From an uncultured Loktanella sp. (lineage in GTDB: Bacteria; Pseudomonadota; Alphaproteobacteria; Rhodobacterales; Rhodobacteraceae): a DNA stretch of 6,058 nt. Where the stretch lies: positions 1-6,058 of the forward strand of contig CAJXTP010000180.1 of assembly GCA_913061335.1 (NCBI GenBank). Direction: 5' to 3'. Each line of letters starts with the position of its first letter. The first letter of the stretch is position 1. A program made the position numbers and the translations under genes. Of the stretch, positions 1 through 6,058 are shown piece by piece. The notes beneath the pieces are model-generated. The model was not told the origin of the DNA and did no database searches. It worked only from the letters and a program-made list of their open reading frames with translations.

Positions 1-794
1 GCACTATATGCATCGGCAAGAGTCTGGTGGATAATATTAGCATCCCCGTCAACATACACAGTCGCCAGAATGCCGCGGTTGGCGGGTATCAAATGCGGCG
101 TGAACTGTACGCGCACGTCGCGCCCCGCAACTTGCGAAAACTCCTGATCAAACTCGCCCAAATGACGGTGCGTGCCACCAACTGCATAGCCGTGTAGATT
201 TTCCGACAGCTCTGCGTGCAGCAGGTTTTCCTTCAATGCACGCCCTGCCCCAGATACGGCCGCCTTCAAGTCAATCACAATCCGGTCCAAATCAATCACA
301 CCCGCGGCGATCAATGGCCGCAATGCAAATTGGCCAGCCGCAGCGTTGCATCCCGTACCAGCTACCAAACGTGCCGTCCGAATATCGTCACGGTAAAATT
401 CCGTCAGGCCGTAAACCGCTTGTTTCTGCAATTCAGGTGCCGAATGTTCCTGCCCGTACCATTTTCGGTAAGCGGCAGTGTCGCGCAGCCGGAAATCGGC
501 GGACAGATCAACGATCTTCACATGAGGCGGCAACGTCGAGATCACGGCCTGCGACGTGGCATGCGGCAGCGCACAAAACACCAGATCGATGGCAGAAAAA
601 TCAACATCTTCGATCTTCGTCAAGACTGGTAAATCAAGGTGCCGCAGATGCGGATATACCTGCGCCATCGTCATGCCCGCTTTGGAATTACCAGAAAGTG
701 CGGCAATTCTTAGCGACGGATGGGTGGCAATCAAACGCACCAATTCGGCGCCCGTATAGCCAGAAGCGCCAAGAATGGCGATGTTATGGGTCAT
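1..794 (-). CDS. argC: N-acetyl-gamma-glutamyl-phosphate reductase (ArgC), C-terminus cut by window edge
   Basis: ArgC catalyses the NADPH-dependent reduction of N-acetyl-glutamyl-5-phosphate to the semialdehyde, the third step of arginine biosynthesis, in the cytoplasm. The 264 codons seen begin MTHNIAILGASGYTGAELVR, a dinucleotide-binding start with GASGYTG at residues 9-15. The core includes LPHATSQ (76-82), VDLSADFRL (95-103), the catalytic cysteine C149 in AGTGCNAAAG, SGAGR (181-185), and GGTHRH (206-211), whose last histidine fits the catalytic base. The usual family length is about 310-350 residues, so roughly 50-85 residues lie beyond the left edge. The ATG at 794 is chosen because AAAGGAT lies upstream at good spacing and the glycine-rich loop is at the normal distance from the N-terminus. 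The gene follows murI after 37 bp on the same strand, so co-transcription is likely. The cysteine context differs from the common NPGCYPT form, although I recall a similar form in Rhodobacterales. The assignment is secure. Confidence 0.96.
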   Translation of the reverse strand, partial: MTHNIAILGASGYTGAELVRLIATHPSLRIAALSGNSKAGMTMAQVYPHLRHLDLPVLTKIEDVDFSAIDLVFCALPHATSQAVISTLPPHVKIVDLSADFRLRDTAAYRKWYGQEHSAPELQKQAVYGLTEFYRDDIRTARLVAGTGCNAAAGQFALRPLIAAGVIDLDRIVIDLKAAVSGAGRALKENLLHAELSENLHGYAVGGTHRHLGEFDQEFSQVAGRDVRVQFTPHLIPANRGILATVYVDGDANIIHQTLADAYS

Positions 795-800
795 GTCGAT

Positions 801-807
801 ATCCTTT
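801..807 (-). promoter_or_regulatory. Ribosome binding site of argC
   Basis: On the minus strand AAAGGAT ends six bases before the ATG at 794, which supports that start. The site overlaps two short inverted repeats, ATCCT/AGGAT (801-805 with 812-816) and TTAATC/GATTAA (806-811 with 814-819), so it could be partly paired in the mRNA. The arms are short and any effect on translation is speculative. Confidence 0.6.
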
Positions 808-819
808 AATCAGGATTAA
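806..819. repeat. 14-bp inverted repeat in the murI-argC gap
   Basis: TTAATC and GATTAA are perfect 6-bp arms separated by AG. The repeat lies between the murI stop and the argC start, next to a run of seven G at 823-829 (seven C in the transcript). It is AT-rich, has no following U-tract on the minus strand, and so is not a convincing terminator. It could be an operator half of an internal argC promoter or chance; the sequence does not decide. Confidence 0.4.
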
Positions 820-831
820 TATGGGGGGGTA

Positions 832-1644
832 TTAGGCGGATTCAAATGTGATCTGACGTCGGAGGAACTGCGTCGCGCGCGAAGACACTTGTTTGGGATC
901 ACCCGTGGTCAAAAACGCGCCCGTCTGACCAGGACCGACCATCTCGGGGCGGCGGCCCAAATAATCAGCAAGGCTCTCTGCGACCAGATCGGCTTGGCTA
1001 TAGACCTTAACATCCGCACCAAGCGCGTCCTGAAATATATCCTCCATCAACGGATAATGCGTACAGCCCAAAAGTGCGGCATCCGGCAGCGGCATCTTGC
1101 GCTTTAACGCGTCAACGTGGCTCCGAACCAAGGCTTCGGCCAAGATCAAATCACCATCCTCGATGGCATCAACCACACCGCCGCAAGCCTGCGCCTCGAC
1201 ATCAACGCCAATCGCACGAAACGCCAATTCACGTTGAAACGCGCGGCTGCTGACCGTGGCTGGGGTGGCAAACAAAGCGACATGCTTCACCGCAACCTCG
1301 CGCGGCGGAGAATTATCGCCCCACTCGCGTTCGGTCAGCGCCTCTATTAAAGGCACAAACACACCCAGCACACGCTTATCAGTTGGAATCCAGCTTTCTT
1401 GCATTCGACGCAACGCTGCCGCACTTGCCGTATTACAGGCCAAGATCACCAGATCGCATCCCGCATCAAACAGACGTTGGGTCGCAGCAGTGGTCAGATT
1501 ATAGATATCGTCGGGCGTACGCACGCCATAAGGCGCATGCGCGCTGTCGCCCAAATACACGAACGGCACATCAGGTAGGCGTTTTTGCACAGCGTCCAAA
1601 ACCGTCAGCCCACCCAGCCCGCTATCAAAAATCCCGACTGCCAT
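832..1644 (-). CDS. murI: Glutamate racemase
   Basis: MurI interconverts L- and D-glutamate without a cofactor and supplies D-Glu for the peptidoglycan stem peptide made by MurD. The 270-residue product has the full set of family marks: the opening GIFDSGLGGLTV (4-15) with the catalytic Asp7-Ser8, YLGDSAHAPYG (30-40), the first catalytic cysteine C70 in ILACNTASA, and the second, C194, in LLGCTHYPL with H196. Length matches the usual 255-285 residues. The reading frame also allows GTG at 1647, immediately before the ATG (GTGATG). The ATG at 1644 is preferred because GAGGAG (1657-1652) is then seven bases away instead of four. It lies 72 bp after the oxidoreductase stop and 37 bp before argC on the same strand. 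No frameshift or missing key residue is seen. Confidence 0.97.
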   Translation of the reverse strand: MAVGIFDSGLGGLTVLDAVQKRLPDVPFVYLGDSAHAPYGVRTPDDIYNLTTAATQRLFDAGCDLVILACNTASAAALRRMQESWIPTDKRVLGVFVPLIEALTEREWGDNSPPREVAVKHVALFATPATVSSRAFQRELAFRAIGVDVEAQACGGVVDAIEDGDLILAEALVRSHVDALKRKMPLPDAALLGCTHYPLMEDIFQDALGADVKVYSQADLVAESLADYLGRRPEMVGPGQTGAFLTTGDPKQVSSRATQFLRRQITFESA

Positions 1645-1647
1645 CAC

Positions 1648-1716
1648 AGCTCTCCTCGTTGTTGGGTCGTGTGTATCTTGCTTTGCCGGCCGCGTGTAGT
1701 GGAGATTTATGTCAGA
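1648..1716. other. Intergenic gap between the oxidoreductase and murI
   Basis: This short spacer holds the murI ribosome binding site (GAGGAG on the minus strand, 1657-1652). It also has a small self-complementary GC stretch, GCCGGC with neighbouring CGGCCG near 1686-1692, not followed by a T-run. I see neither a clear intrinsic terminator for the upstream gene nor a well-matched promoter for murI. Read-through from the upstream gene is therefore possible, but a weak murI promoter cannot be excluded. Confidence 0.5.
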
Positions 1717-4700
1717 TTAACCGCCAAGCAAAGCATCCCGCATCAACGCCACTTTCTTCACGGCCGCATCCTTAACTGGCCCAAACCCGCGAATATCCAT
1801 TGGCAAGCGCGCAAGTGCCATCGCGGTATCGCCGACAATCTCACTAGCCAAAACGCGCCGCATATCCGCCTCATATTGCGTAATCAAAGCACGCTCCATT
1901 TTGCGCTCGGCAGTATATCCAAACGGATCAAACGGCGTCCCGCGAAGCACCTTAAATCTTGCAAGAAAAGGGAACGCTCCTGCAATCATCGTACCAAATA
2001 TGCGTTTAACCGGACGGCCATCAGGCCCAGTCTTTGATAAAAATGGCGGTGCCAAATGGAACGACATCTTCAAGTTGCCGTCAAACGCGGCCTCCGCTTT
2101 GCGTCGGGTCTGCATCAACAAACGCGCAACTTCATATTCATCCTTATATGACAGCAACTTATGGTACGATCTTGCCACAACACCCTTCAACTCAGGATCA
2201 TCAAAAAGGGCGACAAATTCGCGGTACGACTGCGCCAACTTTAGCCCCTGATACGCAGTCAATTGTTCAGCACGAAATGCAATGATCTCGTCCACAGACT
2301 TAGGTACTTCCACATTTTTCGCACCTGAGATACGTGCAGCATCATCTGGATGCAAAATAGCCCAACGGCCATATGCGAAGGCCGCCAAATTTCGCGTGAC
2401 AGACGCCCCATTTAGTTCAATCGCACGCGCAATTGCGTCATATGAAATGGGGACACCACCTTGTTGCCAAGCAGCTCCGAACACCATCATATTTGAATAA
2501 ATACTGTCGCCCAACAGCTCTTGCGCCAATTTTGAAGCATCAAACATTGCCAAACGGTCATTCAACCGCGCCTCCAACGACAACCGCAGTTGATCCACTG
2601 GAAGCTTGAATTCTGGATTCCGTGTGAACTCCCCTGTGAGTACCTCATGGGTATTTACAACGCCGCGCGTCCGGCCCGCGCGCATTAGGCCGATCGTTTT
2701 TGCGCCAGCACTGACCACCAGATCGCCACCGATCAACGTATCACATTCGCCTGTAGATACGCGGATTGCTGCAATATCAGCGGGCTTTGCCGCAATACGG
2801 CAATGGATATGCACAGCGCCGCCCTTTTGAGCAAGCCCCGCCATTTCCATCATGCCAGCACCTTTGCCGTCCAAATGCGCGGCCATCGCCATCACGGCAC
2901 CAATGGTCACAACACCCGTGCCGCCAACGCCGGTAATGACCACATTGTGGGTACCCTTTATGGCTGGCAAAATCGCGTCAGGCAGGTCCGGCAGTTCGAT
3001 CGCTGTTGTCGCGACTTTGCGGATTTTGGCACCCTCGATTGTCACGAACGACGGGCAGAAACCGTTCACACAAGAAAAGTCCTTATTGCACGACGACTGA
3101 TCAATCGCGCGCTTGCGACCAAGTTCGGTCTCAACAGGAACAATTGACACGCAATTTGATTGCACACCGCAATCGCCACAACCTTCGCATACATCTGTGT
3201 TTATAAACACTCTACGGTCTGGATCAGGAAACTGGTCCCGCTTACGTCGCCTACGTTTTTCAGCCGCACAAGTTTGAACATATACAATGGCCGATACACC
3301 GCTGGTTTTGCTCATTTTATCCTGAACCAACGGGAGTTGCTCGCGCTCATCCCGTGTCACGCCAACAGGGAAAAGGCTAAAGTCAATTTCTTCTTTATTA
3401 TCAAAAACTAAAGCGACGTTCTTAACGCCCATTGCAAGCAACTCACGACAAATCTGATCTGCGGTCAAACCGCCGTCATTGCCTTGGCCACCGGTCATCG
3501 CAACCGCATCGTTAAACAGGATTTTATAGGTGATGTTGGTGCCCGCCAATAGCGCGAATCTAATCGCCTGAACACCAGAATGGTTATAGGTACCATCGCC
3601 CAAATTCTGGAAAACATGGCCGCGCGTGCTGAACGGCGCTTCACCAACCCAGTTCGCACCCTCGCCGCCCATTTGCGTAAAGCCGACAGTATCGCGGTCC
3701 ATCCATTGCACCATATAATGGCAGCCAATCCCCGCATAGGCACGGCTGCCGTCGGGTACTTTGGTTGATGAATTATGTGGGCAGCCAGAACAAAAGAACG
3801 GCGTTCTGGCAGCCAATTCTGGGGCATTATCCGCTTTACGGGACGCCGCCAACGCAGCCAACCCATCTGTTACGCGGCCCCCTGCACACCCTTCCTCGAC
3901 CAGAATACCACCGATTTTCTCCGCAATCCAAATTGGGTTCAGATCCGCTTTGGTTGGAAAAATCTCTTCGCGGCGGCCTTCAGAATGCTCGTCGCCTTTA
4001 TGCCAGCCGTAAACGCGGCGCGCTGCACGATCATCAAACAACGCCTCTTTGACCTGCACCTCAATGAGCTTGCGCTTTTCTTCGACAACGACGATCAAAT
4101 CGAGCCCCTCGGCCCATTCATGAAACGACATCATATCCAGCGGCCAGACTTGCCCGACTTTGTACGTCGTGATTCCCATCTGCGCGGCGTCAGCCTCGCC
4201 AATCCCCAAAAGCGATAAGGCATGGGTCAAATCAAGCCAGTTTTTACCCGCAGCAACAAAGCCAATGCGCGCACCGGCTTTACCCCATTTACGTTGATCC
4301 ATCCCGTTGGCGCGGCTGAACGCCTCAGCCGCAAACCGCTTATGATCAATCATCCGCGCCTCTTGTAGTTGAGGTGTATCTACCAGCCGGATGTTCAGCC
4401 CACCGTCGGGTAGCTCAAATGCGGGTTCCACAAACGTCATCCGGTGCGGATCAGCGTCCACAACAGACGTGACCTCAATCGTGTCCTTCATCGTTTTCAG
4501 GCCAACCCAAACGCCCGCAAATCGTGACAATGCCCACGCATATTGCCCATAGTCCAAAATCTCTTGCACACCAGCGGGGGACACAATTGGCATATATGCG
4601 TCCAACATTGCGAAATCAGATTGGTGTAAAGTCGTCGAGCTTTCGCCGGTATGGTCGTCACCCATCGCCATGATCACACCGCCATTGGGCGATGTGCCAG

Positions 4701-5094
4701 CCATATTTGCGTGGCGCATCACGTCGCCGGACCGATCGACGCCCGGCCCCTTGCCATACCATAAACCAAATACACCGTCGTATTTGCCTTCGCCGCGCAG
4801 CTCCGCTTGCTGACTCCCCCACAGCGCAGTCGCCGCCAGATCTTCATTTAGTCCAAGTTGAAATGTAACCTGCGCGGCATCCAAATCCTTTGCAGCCCGT
4901 GTCATCTGAACATCTACAGAACCCAAAGGCGACCCGCGATATCCGGTCACGTATCCCGCCGTATTCAGCCCCGCCGCTACATCACGTGCACGTTGCATCA
5001 ACATCAATCGGACCAAAGCCTGCGTACCGTTCAGCAAAACTTCGGTCTTCGTCAGATCGTATTTGTCATGCAGCGAGACATCTTGACGGGCCAT
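1717..5094 (-). CDS. Indolepyruvate ferredoxin oxidoreductase, fused alpha/beta (IorA-IorB) single-chain form
   Basis: This enzyme oxidatively decarboxylates aryl pyruvates (indolepyruvate, phenylpyruvate, 4-hydroxyphenylpyruvate) to aryl-acetyl-CoA, using thiamine diphosphate, CoA and ferredoxin, in aromatic amino acid breakdown. The 1125-residue protein fits the fused family (about 1100-1200). In order: an IorA-like N-terminal region with GYRGSPLGSVD (51-61) and MGDDHTGESS (144-153); the thiamine diphosphate domain with CSGCPH (435-440) and GDG (499-501) through N528 in FNDAVAMTGGQ; an iron-sulfur segment CEGCGDC...C (C636, C639, C642, C648) followed by C669, C675 and C680; an IorB/gamma-like domain with VVITGVGGTGVVTIG (718-732) and GLAQKGG (753-759); and a C-terminal region with SYHKLLSYKDEYEVARLL (976-993) typical of the long fused forms (DUF6537-like). 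The ATG at 5094 has GGGGAGG six bases upstream; an in-frame ATG at 5175 would add 27 unlikely residues. No ferredoxin gene is in the window. Exact substrate is not settled. Confidence 0.95.
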   Translation of the reverse strand: MARQDVSLHDKYDLTKTEVLLNGTQALVRLMLMQRARDVAAGLNTAGYVTGYRGSPLGSVDVQMTRAAKDLDAAQVTFQLGLNEDLAATALWGSQQAELRGEGKYDGVFGLWYGKGPGVDRSGDVMRHANMAGTSPNGGVIMAMGDDHTGESSTTLHQSDFAMLDAYMPIVSPAGVQEILDYGQYAWALSRFAGVWVGLKTMKDTIEVTSVVDADPHRMTFVEPAFELPDGGLNIRLVDTPQLQEARMIDHKRFAAEAFSRANGMDQRKWGKAGARIGFVAAGKNWLDLTHALSLLGIGEADAAQMGITTYKVGQVWPLDMMSFHEWAEGLDLIVVVEEKRKLIEVQVKEALFDDRAARRVYGWHKGDEHSEGRREEIFPTKADLNPIWIAEKIGGILVEEGCAGGRVTDGLAALAASRKADNAPELAARTPFFCSGCPHNSSTKVPDGSRAYAGIGCHYMVQWMDRDTVGFTQMGGEGANWVGEAPFSTRGHVFQNLGDGTYNHSGVQAIRFALLAGTNITYKILFNDAVAMTGGQGNDGGLTADQICRELLAMGVKNVALVFDNKEEIDFSLFPVGVTRDEREQLPLVQDKMSKTSGVSAIVYVQTCAAEKRRRRKRDQFPDPDRRVFINTDVCEGCGDCGVQSNCVSIVPVETELGRKRAIDQSSCNKDFSCVNGFCPSFVTIEGAKIRKVATTAIELPDLPDAILPAIKGTHNVVITGVGGTGVVTIGAVMAMAAHLDGKGAGMMEMAGLAQKGGAVHIHCRIAAKPADIAAIRVSTGECDTLIGGDLVVSAGAKTIGLMRAGRTRGVVNTHEVLTGEFTRNPEFKLPVDQLRLSLEARLNDRLAMFDASKLAQELLGDSIYSNMMVFGAAWQQGGVPISYDAIARAIELNGASVTRNLAAFAYGRWAILHPDDAARISGAKNVEVPKSVDEIIAFRAEQLTAYQGLKLAQSYREFVALFDDPELKGVVARSYHKLLSYKDEYEVARLLMQTRRKAEAAFDGNLKMSFHLAPPFLSKTGPDGRPVKRIFGTMIAGAFPFLARFKVLRGTPFDPFGYTAERKMERALITQYEADMRRVLASEIVGDTAMALARLPMDIRGFGPVKDAAVKKVALMRDALLGG

Positions 5095-5100
5095 GCGGCA

Positions 5101-5107
5101 CCTCCCC
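5101..5107 (-). promoter_or_regulatory. Strong ribosome binding site fixing the oxidoreductase start
   Basis: GGGGAGG on the minus strand ends six bases before the ATG at 5094. The next residues, MARQDVSLHDKYDL, resemble the usual beginning of this family. The upstream in-frame ATG codons at 5175, 5169 and 5139 have no comparable site; the one at 5139 has only AGGA three bases away. This decides the start. Confidence 0.8.
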
Positions 5108-5127
5108 TTGGCGTACAATTCACAATC

Positions 5128-5155
5128 ACTATAGGTCATAATTCCTGACCTACAA
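5128..5155 (-). promoter_or_regulatory. Candidate promoter of the oxidoreductase gene
   Basis: Read on the minus strand, TTGTAG (5155-5150) and TATAGT (5133-5128) are separated by 16 bases. The -10 matches TATAAT at five of six positions; the -35 matches only TTG. A start near 5121 would leave a leader of about 27 bases that contains the ribosome binding site. A second weak pair, TTGCAA (5185-5180) and TATTTT (5163-5158) with 16 bases between, would start near 5151. Neither is proven, and a poor -35 would fit an activator-dependent promoter. Confidence 0.35.
5132..5152. promoter_or_regulatory. Perfect inverted repeat, candidate operator in the divergent promoter region
   Basis: The arms TAGGTCA (5132-5138) and TGACCTA (5146-5152) are exact reverse complements separated by seven bases (TAATTCC). 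The T and A ends and dyad form are in the style of regulator half-sites, and the repeat includes T-N11-A spacings as in LysR-type boxes. It lies 38-58 bp upstream of the oxidoreductase start and about 100 bp upstream of the divergent regulator, and it covers the spacer of the best promoter candidate. A dimeric regulator, possibly the adjacent LysR protein, may bind here; this is inference. Confidence 0.5.
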
Positions 5156-5167
5156 ACAAAATATGAC

Positions 5168-5179
5168 ATGAACATTCAT
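5168..5179. repeat. Short inverted repeat in the divergent intergenic region
   Basis: ATGAA and TTCAT are 5-bp arms separated by CA. It sits about 16 bp from the larger palindrome on the regulator side, next to the self-complementary TTGCAA (5180-5185). LysR-type regulators often bind two nearby sites, so it could be a second site, but arms this short also arise by chance. Confidence 0.25.
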
Positions 5180-5239
5180 TTGCAACACACCCGCCCAATG
5201 ACGTAATGATCAATCAATGCGAGCGGTAACAATGTGGAA

Positions 5240-5246
5240 AGAGGGA
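5240..5246 (+). promoter_or_regulatory. Ribosome binding site of the LysR-type regulator
   Basis: AGAGGGA ends four bases before the ATG at 5251 (six bases measured from GAGG). It supports a protein starting MDWDKLR, the normal distance ahead of the helix-turn-helix. I could not find a well-matched sigma-70 promoter for this gene in the 90 bases upstream. Confidence 0.6.
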
Positions 5247-5250
5247 CGTC

Positions 5251-6058
5251 ATGGATTGGGATAAGCTCAGAATATTTCACGCGGTCGCCGACGCAGGCAG
5301 CCTGACACACGCCGGTGATACACTACATTTGTCGCAATCCGCCGTCAGCCGGCAAATCCGCGCGCTCGAAGAATCGTTTAACGCCACTCTATTTCATCGA
5401 CACGCCCGCGGTCTCATCCTGACCGAACAAGGCGAGCTGTTGTTTGACGCCACCAAATCGATGAACAAACGCCTCGAGGCGGCATCCGCGCGGATCAAAG
5501 ACAGTGAAGAAGAAGTATTTGGCGAACTGCGTGTCACCACCACAACGGGGTTCGGCACTCTATGGCTCGCCCCGCGGCTGCCAAAACTCTACGAAAAATA
5601 CCCTGATCTTAAGATCGACTTGATGCTCGAAGAGCGCGTTCTCGATTTGCCAATGCGCGAAGCCGACATTGCCATTCGCATGAAAGAGCCGTCGCAGGCC
5701 GATCTGATTCGCAAAAAACTGATGACCGTGCGCATGCGCCTTTACGCGACGCAAAAGTATTTGGAACAACACGGGACTATGACGGTAATGGAAGACATCA
5801 GCAAACATCGGCTGATCTGTCAAAGCCTGTCATCCGCGCAGGTTGCTGCGGGCTCGTCGCTCGTGCAACACCTCTTAACCTACGACGTGCCGAGCCTGTT
5901 TACGGTCAACAACTACTTTGGTGTGCTGCAAGGCGTGCTGAACAATCTCGGCATCGGTGTCTTACCCGATTACGTGACCGAAGACTTCCCCGATCTTGTG
6001 CGTGTCATGCCAGAGGTCGAATCTGCAGAAGTCCCCGTATTCCTCGCCTATCCAGAAG
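5251..6058 (+). CDS. LysR-family transcriptional regulator (VtlR/LsrB-like), C-terminus cut by window edge
   Basis: The 269 codons seen encode an N-terminal winged helix-turn-helix: MDWDKLRIFHAVADAGSLT, then HLSQSAVSRQIRALEE (26-41) and LFHRHARGLILTEQGELL (47-64). A linker helix follows to about residue 90, then a periplasmic-binding-protein-like effector domain starts at GELRVTTTTGFG (91-102). Later marks are READIAIRMKEP (136-147) and LNNLGIGVLPDYV (230-242). LysR proteins are usually about 300 residues, so some 30 are beyond the right edge. The DWDKLR opening and HRHARGLILTEQGELL recall the VtlR/LsrB group of Alphaproteobacteria, from memory and not by search. The only cysteine seen is C190. 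The ATG at 5251 has AGAGGGA (5240-5246) just upstream. The gene is divergent from the oxidoreductase, the usual arrangement of a LysR gene and its target, but regulation of that target and the effector are not shown by the sequence. Confidence 0.93.
   Translation, partial: MDWDKLRIFHAVADAGSLTHAGDTLHLSQSAVSRQIRALEESFNATLFHRHARGLILTEQGELLFDATKSMNKRLEAASARIKDSEEEVFGELRVTTTTGFGTLWLAPRLPKLYEKYPDLKIDLMLEERVLDLPMREADIAIRMKEPSQADLIRKKLMTVRMRLYATQKYLEQHGTMTVMEDISKHRLICQSLSSAQVAAGSSLVQHLLTYDVPSLFTVNNYFGVLQGVLNNLGIGVLPDYVTEDFPDLVRVMPEVESAEVPVFLAYPE

Noticed and set aside
216..835. Overlapping plus-strand open frames of 138 and 199 codons opposite argC
   Set aside because: The minus strand encodes an unbroken, clearly recognisable ArgC here. 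The plus-strand frames have low-complexity Q/R/H/P-rich shadows and no family resemblance.
1681..1700. GCCGGC/CGGCCG self-complementary stretch considered as a terminator after the oxidoreductase
   Set aside because: The possible stem is very short and no T-run follows on the minus strand, so it does not meet the form of an intrinsic terminator.
3235..3258. Basic stretch (K613 to R619) in the oxidoreductase, considered as a fusion scar or nuclear-localisation-like oddity
   Set aside because: It sits at the junction of the thiamine diphosphate and iron-sulfur segments, and I recall the same basic linker in other fused family members, so it is a normal feature.
3495..3866. 123-codon open frame on the minus strand, rich in R, W and A
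   Set aside because: It lies wholly inside the oxidoreductase in another frame of the same strand, over its conserved thiamine diphosphate domain. Its composition is that of an off-frame shadow.
5560..5823. 87-codon open frame antisense to the LysR gene
   Set aside because: It covers the conserved effector domain of the regulator on the opposite strand, has no ribosome site that I see, and no recognisable motif.
1..6058. Search for CRISPR arrays, tRNA or rRNA genes, insertion sequences, toxin-antitoxin pairs and tandem repeats
   Set aside because: Coding sequence of four recognisable genes fills nearly all of the window, and the short gaps contain none of these structures.

Overview
The window reads as ordinary chromosome of an alphaproteobacterium, most likely a marine roseobacter-type member of the Rhodobacterales. 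The reasons are the protein style of the murI and argC products, a single-chain (fused) indolepyruvate ferredoxin oxidoreductase, a LysR regulator resembling the VtlR/LsrB group of Alphaproteobacteria, strong GGAG-type ribosome binding sites, and moderate GC content judged by eye. The taxonomic call is an inference from remembered family resemblance, not from a search.

Layout: four protein genes fill the window. Three are on the minus strand, read right to left: a fused indolepyruvate ferredoxin oxidoreductase (5094 to 1717), glutamate racemase murI (1644 to 832), and N-acetyl-gamma-glutamyl-phosphate reductase argC (from 794, running off the left edge). A LysR-type regulator (from 5251, plus strand) diverges from the oxidoreductase and runs off the right edge. 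The 156-bp divergent intergenic region contains a perfect 7-bp-arm inverted repeat centred in a plausible promoter for the oxidoreductase. The gaps between the minus-strand genes are 72 bp (69 bp if the murI GTG is used) and 37 bp. No convincing intrinsic terminator was seen in either, so read-through transcription is possible.

How the genes relate: murI (L-Glu to D-Glu for peptidoglycan) and argC (third step from glutamate to arginine) both draw on the glutamate pool and are spaced like an operon. The oxidoreductase is catabolic: it oxidatively decarboxylates aryl pyruvates to aryl-acetyl-CoA and passes electrons to ferredoxin. Its likely regulator is the divergent LysR protein, an inference from position only. 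No RNA genes, mobile elements, CRISPR arrays or tandem repeats were seen. I did not find a clearly undescribed system. The points most worth a second look are the intergenic palindrome, the over-extended start of the oxidoreductase, its cysteine layout, and the non-canonical catalytic cysteine context in ArgC.
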